This document shows, one piece after another, positions 5,067-6,956 of a stretch of 6,956 nt of DNA (within the stretch, counting starts at the first letter, position 1; every line of letters begins with the position of its first letter). The position numbers and the translations under genes were made by a program. The stretch is taken from contig JAUWBL010000055.1 of NCBI GenBank assembly GCA_030601715.1, positions 1-6,956 on the forward strand, read 5' to 3'. The notes under the pieces were generated by a model. The model saw nothing but the letters and a program-made list of their open reading frames with translations. It ran no database searches and was not told where the DNA came from. This DNA comes from Candidatus Geothermarchaeota archaeon. GTDB taxonomy: Archaea; Thermoproteota; Nitrososphaeria; Geothermarchaeales; JAUWBL01.

Positions 5067-5399
5067 CTAGGACCCGGCCTCTGCCATTTCCCCTTCGAGC
5101 GGGTAGCCTGCCTCTTCCCATTCGACGATGCCACCGGCGAATCTGCGCACGTTCTCGTATCCGCTGCCCACCAACATGTTATAGGCTGAGATGCTGGCGA
5201 TGCACCTGACCCACGAGCAGTAGACGACGATCTCGTCGTCCTTGTGCAGGTGCTGCATTCCTTCCTCCGGCGTCGTGAAGTGGAGGGAGCCCGGGATGTG
5301 CTTGGCACGGTAGGCCCACTCGCCCAACGCAAATACCAGCTTAACATCGTCCCCTCGGTCCAGCTTCGCCTTCAACTCCTCACAGCTTATCAGCTTCAT
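5067..5399 (-). CDS. Single-domain rhodanese-like sulfurtransferase
   Basis: A 110-residue protein covering one rhodanese domain, the usual length for stand-alone forms. The fold is marked by the N-terminal strand-helix start (MKLISCEELKAKL), the HIPGS motif at 34-38, and the active loop Y-C-S-W-V-R-C at 60-66. Cys61 would carry the persulfide, Arg65 would support it, and a second Cys66 lies inside the loop. The end, FAGGIVEWEEAGYPLEG, is the conserved G-G-x-x-x-W-x-x-A-G-Y-P of the family. Rhodaneses move sulfane sulfur from donors such as thiosulfate or persulfides to acceptors in the cytoplasm. The usual D-x-R after the second strand is replaced by FALGEWAY. ATG 5399 is chosen; GTG 5405, with GGGGT four bases upstream, would add two residues. 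It has its own promoter, and the two small genes behind it may be co-transcribed. Confidence 0.88.
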   Translation of the reverse strand: MKLISCEELKAKLDRGDDVKLVFALGEWAYRAKHIPGSLHFTTPEEGMQHLHKDDEIVVYCSWVRCIASISAYNMLVGSGYENVRRFAGGIVEWEEAGYPLEGEMAEAGS

Positions 5400-5425
5400 T
5401 CCCACTTCTACCCCAGAGCCGATCT

Positions 5426-5435
5426 GTCAATTGAC
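5426..5435. promoter_or_regulatory. Palindrome at the expected rhodanese transcription start
   Basis: GTCAATTGAC is a perfect ten-base palindrome. It falls where transcription from the TATA box at 5447-5456 should begin, between the box and the start codon. A repressor bound there would block initiation, a common arrangement for archaeal winged-helix regulators. The half-site is short, and no regulator gene is seen in the window. Confidence 0.3.
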
Positions 5436-5446
5436 TGACCCCTTTC

Positions 5447-5456
5447 TATACATAAG
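5447..5456 (-). promoter_or_regulatory. TATA box of the rhodanese gene
   Basis: On the minus strand CTTATGTATA lies at 5447-5456. A start site about 25 bases downstream would be near 5426, giving a leader of roughly 20-27 bases before the start codon, as for the 2TM gene. A minus-strand T5 run (5462-5466) sits just upstream of the box and could end transcripts from the broken zinc-ribbon gene. Confidence 0.5.
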
Positions 5457-5553
5457 TGCTGGAAAAACCACGTGATGCACTTCGAGTCTAGAACATGGAG
5501 AACAAGGCGGGTTGGGCAGTTCCTGGTTTGGGGTTGTCTAGGGGGTTGGACAG

Positions 5554-5872
5554 CTACGTAGAGGGCATTTCTCCCTTGTCAGATGTCCAGTCTCCCTTGA
5601 CAATTGGACAGATTACGGGATTCACACCAGCAAACTTGGAATAGACCTCAGACTGAGCCAGAGCACCCCTGATATTCCTTGAACCCTGGCGAGGGCCTCA
5701 AACGCTCCCTTCGCGTAGTCGTTCGTCAGAACGCGTCTCCAGTGAACTCCGTGATGGGAACCTCCAAGTCATCCCGTATCACCTCGCAGCGGAAGCAGAC
5801 CACCCGGCCCCACTCATCTATCTCCCACAGCAACCGCATCTCCCCACAGAACGAACACTCCATCGCAACCAT
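5554..5872 (-). pseudogene. Zinc-ribbon protein gene apparently broken by two one-base frameshifts
   Basis: Frame one from ATG 5872 encodes MVAMECSFCGEM, then WGRVVCFRCEVIRDDLEV, a clean zinc ribbon with CxxC at 6/9 and 26/29. It stops at TGA 5726-5728 after 48 residues. A second frame continues at once with TNDYAKGAFEALARVQGI. A third takes over at the G4 run near 5665-5668 with GALAQSEVYSKFAGVNPV and on to TAG 5554-5556. Adding one base at each junction gives one 106-residue protein (319 + 2 = 321 bases, 107 codons). All three parts have coding-like codons. If the breaks are real, the first 48 residues may still be made as an intact zinc ribbon; if not, this is a normal gene with assembly errors. 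GTG 5890 is an alternative start but would lie upstream of the expected transcription start. The family is not recognised. Confidence 0.6.
5570..5611 (-). repeat. Two tandem 21-base units near the 3' end of the zinc-ribbon gene
   Basis: Units 5570-5590 and 5591-5611 both begin TCTCCCTTG on the plus strand and agree at 16 of 21 positions. In the third frame of the broken gene they encode the heptapeptides WTSDKGE and CPIVKGD. The period of exactly seven codons fits a coding repeat and supports that frame. Each unit also holds one TGTCCA or TGGACA hexamer. Confidence 0.5.
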
Positions 5873-5903
5873 GCGCCATCGAGATCCCACTCCCTAAAAC
5901 AGC

Positions 5904-5912
5904 TAGATAAGG
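5904..5912 (-). promoter_or_regulatory. Possible TATA box of the zinc-ribbon gene
   Basis: On the minus strand CCTTATCTA (5904-5912) resembles the CTTAT-type boxes of the neighbouring genes. A start site 25 bases downstream would lie near 5882, ten bases before ATG 5872, which favours that start over GTG 5890. It shares a divergent intergenic region with the plus-strand gene at 6006. Confidence 0.35.
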
Positions 5913-5974
5913 AATGACAGGTGGTGTGTCGGGGGAAGTAAGAATGGATAGCGAGTCTACGTCAAGACATTGTC

Positions 5975-5981
5975 TCTTATC
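5975..5981 (+). promoter_or_regulatory. Possible TATA-like box of the 6006 gene
   Basis: TCTTATC lies 25-31 bases before ATG 6006, the distance expected if transcription begins at the start codon. No Shine-Dalgarno is visible, and TAG at 5994-5996 rules out an earlier in-frame start, so the gene is probably read from a leaderless mRNA. The box itself is a weak match. Confidence 0.3.
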
Positions 5982-6005
5982 CCAGACCGGTTTTAGATCT
6001 TCACG

Positions 6006-6524
6006 ATGGACAAGAAAGCTTGGATCAGCGTGATAGGCGTCATCATCTCCATTGTGGTTGCCTACACTTTGGTTGTCTATCAGCCACGCCCCATCCTGGA
6101 TTACTACATGTCATGTGTTGCCTCGTTTGAGGTGGGTACGGTGACCGGTGGATCTTTGACAATCAGATACAAGAACAAAGGAGAAACCGACGTCGCTGTC
6201 GAAGTCTGGCTCAACGCATCCGGCGCACAGTTCATTTCTGAGGGCGTACCGGGCGGTTCCGACATGCACATTTGGAGAACACAAGCTCCAGCCCGATCCG
6301 AGGATTACACAGAACGCCCGATCACTTTTGGACCCAGGCCACAAACATCTAACTTCACAGTTTCGTACGAACTCCGAGTCCACTCAATGTCCACCGACCC
6401 AATCCATCGACTCAGGGTTGGTGCGACAGAACACCACCTTCTGGGCACGAAGAGTTGCTACTATGAGAAAACTGACAACGAACTCTGGGAACTCAAGGGA
6501 CCGCCAGATGTTGTCGTCCAGTAG
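6006..6524 (+). CDS. Signal-anchored extracytoplasmic protein, unknown function
   Basis: A 172-residue protein with a short basic N-terminus (MDKKAW) and one membrane segment at about residues 6-25 (ISVIGVIISIVVAYTLVV), probably an uncleaved anchor. The rest, from about 30, looks like a beta-sandwich domain outside the cell. It has alternating strands (SLTIRYKNKGETDVAVEVWL, FTVSYELRVHSM), an N-K-G-E-T-D-V turn typical of Ig-like or CARDB-like modules, and two N-glycosylation sequons (NAS at 70, NFT at 116). Cys37 and Cys151 could form a disulfide linking the ends of the domain. No catalytic motif is seen and I do not recognise the family. It diverges from the zinc-ribbon gene and is followed after 11 bases by a possible small gene. 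Confidence 0.75.
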   Translation: MDKKAWISVIGVIISIVVAYTLVVYQPRPILDYYMSCVASFEVGTVTGGSLTIRYKNKGETDVAVEVWLNASGAQFISEGVPGGSDMHIWRTQAPARSEDYTERPITFGPRPQTSNFTVSYELRVHSMSTDPIHRLRVGATEHHLLGTKSCYYEKTDNELWELKGPPDVVVQ

Positions 6525-6535
6525 AAGGGAAGCTG

Positions 6536-6676
6536 TTGAAGGCTTCTCATATCGGTTATCTAACGTATCTCAAGGACAAGAGGAATGAAGGGCAACATCC
6601 CGACAAGCGCTTCCAACAAGAGGAGAGCGAGAGGATACTTCTTCACGTAAAGGAACTTGTGCTCGAACTCAGGTGA
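6536..6676 (+). CDS. Possible 46-residue helical protein
   Basis: This frame encodes M-K-A-S-H-I-G-Y-L-T-Y-L-K-D-K-R, a polar stretch (NEGQHPDKRFQQEE) and a clearly amphipathic helix (SERILLHVKELVLELR), ending at TGA 6674-6676. Codons are coding-like (AAG, GAG, CTC and AGG favoured). TTG 6536 has AGAAGGGA (6523-6530) five bases upstream, which supports the start, and the gene begins 11 bases after the 6006 gene ends, as in an operon. The frame is also open upstream to 6476 without a better start, so it could instead be the tail of a decayed gene. The family is not recognised. Confidence 0.4.
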   Translation: MKASHIGYLTYLKDKRNEGQHPDKRFQQEESERILLHVKELVLELR

Positions 6677-6686
6677 TACATATCCT

Positions 6687-6956
6687 CTAGGGGGGCTGGA
6701 GATTCCTATTACCGCTGTACAAGAGCATGATCCCTATCCATATACCTGCTACCCACAGAACGAGATGAGCTTCTAAACCCGTTCCAGAAGAGACCAAGAG
6801 ATTGTGGACGAAGTGGCCCACGGCTCCCGGCACAATCCCGATCACCACACTCCAACTCCCTGACGAGCCGATGCTGAGCAGCCACACAACGGCAGCGAAA
6901 CTCACCAACGTAAAGGTGCTGTGAGCCCACATCTGGAAGACGCTCAGCCGCAGTCT
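6687..6956 (-). CDS. Small multi-helix membrane protein, N-terminus beyond the window
   Basis: The frame is open from the right edge of the window to TAG 6687-6689, giving at least 89 residues. ATG 6932 would give 81 residues, but no Shine-Dalgarno is visible before it and the eight codons upstream (RLRLSVFQ) continue the frame, so the gene may begin outside. Three hydrophobic segments are seen, counting from ATG 6932: about 7-22 (TLVSFAAVVWLLSIG), 28-48 (VVIGIVPGAVGHFVHNLLV) and 57-73 (LVLWVAGIWIGIMLLY). Histidines lie in or next to helices (GHFVHN, EAHLVLW), which could matter for metal or heme binding, but no family is recognised. Its 3' end faces the 3' end of the plus-strand genes. Confidence 0.55.
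   Translation of the reverse strand, partial: RLRLSVFQMWAHSTFTLVSFAAVVWLLSIGSSGSWSVVIGIVPGAVGHFVHNLLVSSGTGLEAHLVLWVAGIWIGIMLLYSGNRNLQPP

Noticed and set aside
4886..5347. 153-codon minus-strand frame over the rhodanese
   Set aside because: It is out of frame with the clear rhodanese domain and is rich in Arg, Ser and Thr, as shadow frames are.
5679..5897. 72-codon plus-strand frame
   Set aside because: It is antisense to the zinc ribbon with its two CxxC pairs, and its composition is not protein-like.

Overview
This 6956-base window has the look of a chromosomal segment from an uncultured archaeon. The lineage cannot be fixed from sequence alone. Three things point to archaea. First, TATA-like boxes sit about 45 bases upstream of start codons on the minus strand (4467-4473 and 5447-5456), with purine-rich Shine-Dalgarno sites and short leaders. 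Second, gene 6006-6524 has a start with no Shine-Dalgarno and looks leaderless. Third, there are many small membrane and zinc-ribbon proteins, with mixed AGG/AGA and CGN arginine codons. Most genes end in TAG. No rRNA, tRNA, CRISPR array, insertion sequence or phage gene was recognised.

Layout: bases 1-402 hold a symmetric hairpin flanked by A6 and T6 (a possible bidirectional terminator) and a directly repeated leader segment. This leads into a six-helix membrane protein with a cytoplasmic coiled-coil tail (403-1545, +). A frame-broken remnant follows (1542-1804, +). It converges on a large minus-strand gene (1821-3665) that fuses about eight membrane helices to a DUF4097-type beta-repeat domain outside the cell. 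From 3684 to 4159 there is no intact gene. Further minus-strand genes follow: a 2TM-domain protein (4160-4423), a 51-residue CxxC protein (4744-4899), a possible 38-residue protein (4920-5036) and a single-domain rhodanese (5067-5399). The last three are spaced like an operon read from the rhodanese promoter. Upstream on the same strand is a zinc-ribbon gene that appears broken by two one-base frameshifts (5554-5872). It diverges from a plus-strand anchored extracytoplasmic protein (6006-6524), which is followed by a possible 46-codon gene (6536-6676). The window closes with a minus-strand membrane protein cut by the right edge (6687-6956).

Functional themes are membrane and cell-surface proteins of unknown role, plus sulfur-transfer (rhodanese) and zinc-ribbon small proteins. 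I do not see a recognisable metabolic pathway or defence system. The most unusual material lies between the genes: a 78-base element present twice (3672-3749 and 4598-4675) that reads as a hydrophobic peptide in both copies; an in-frame hydrophobic tail behind the stop of the 2TM gene; a dense cluster of TGTCCA/TGGACA hexamers around the start of the first gene; and two genes that seem to run on across frames. The frameshifts may be real decay or assembly errors, which the sequence alone cannot decide.
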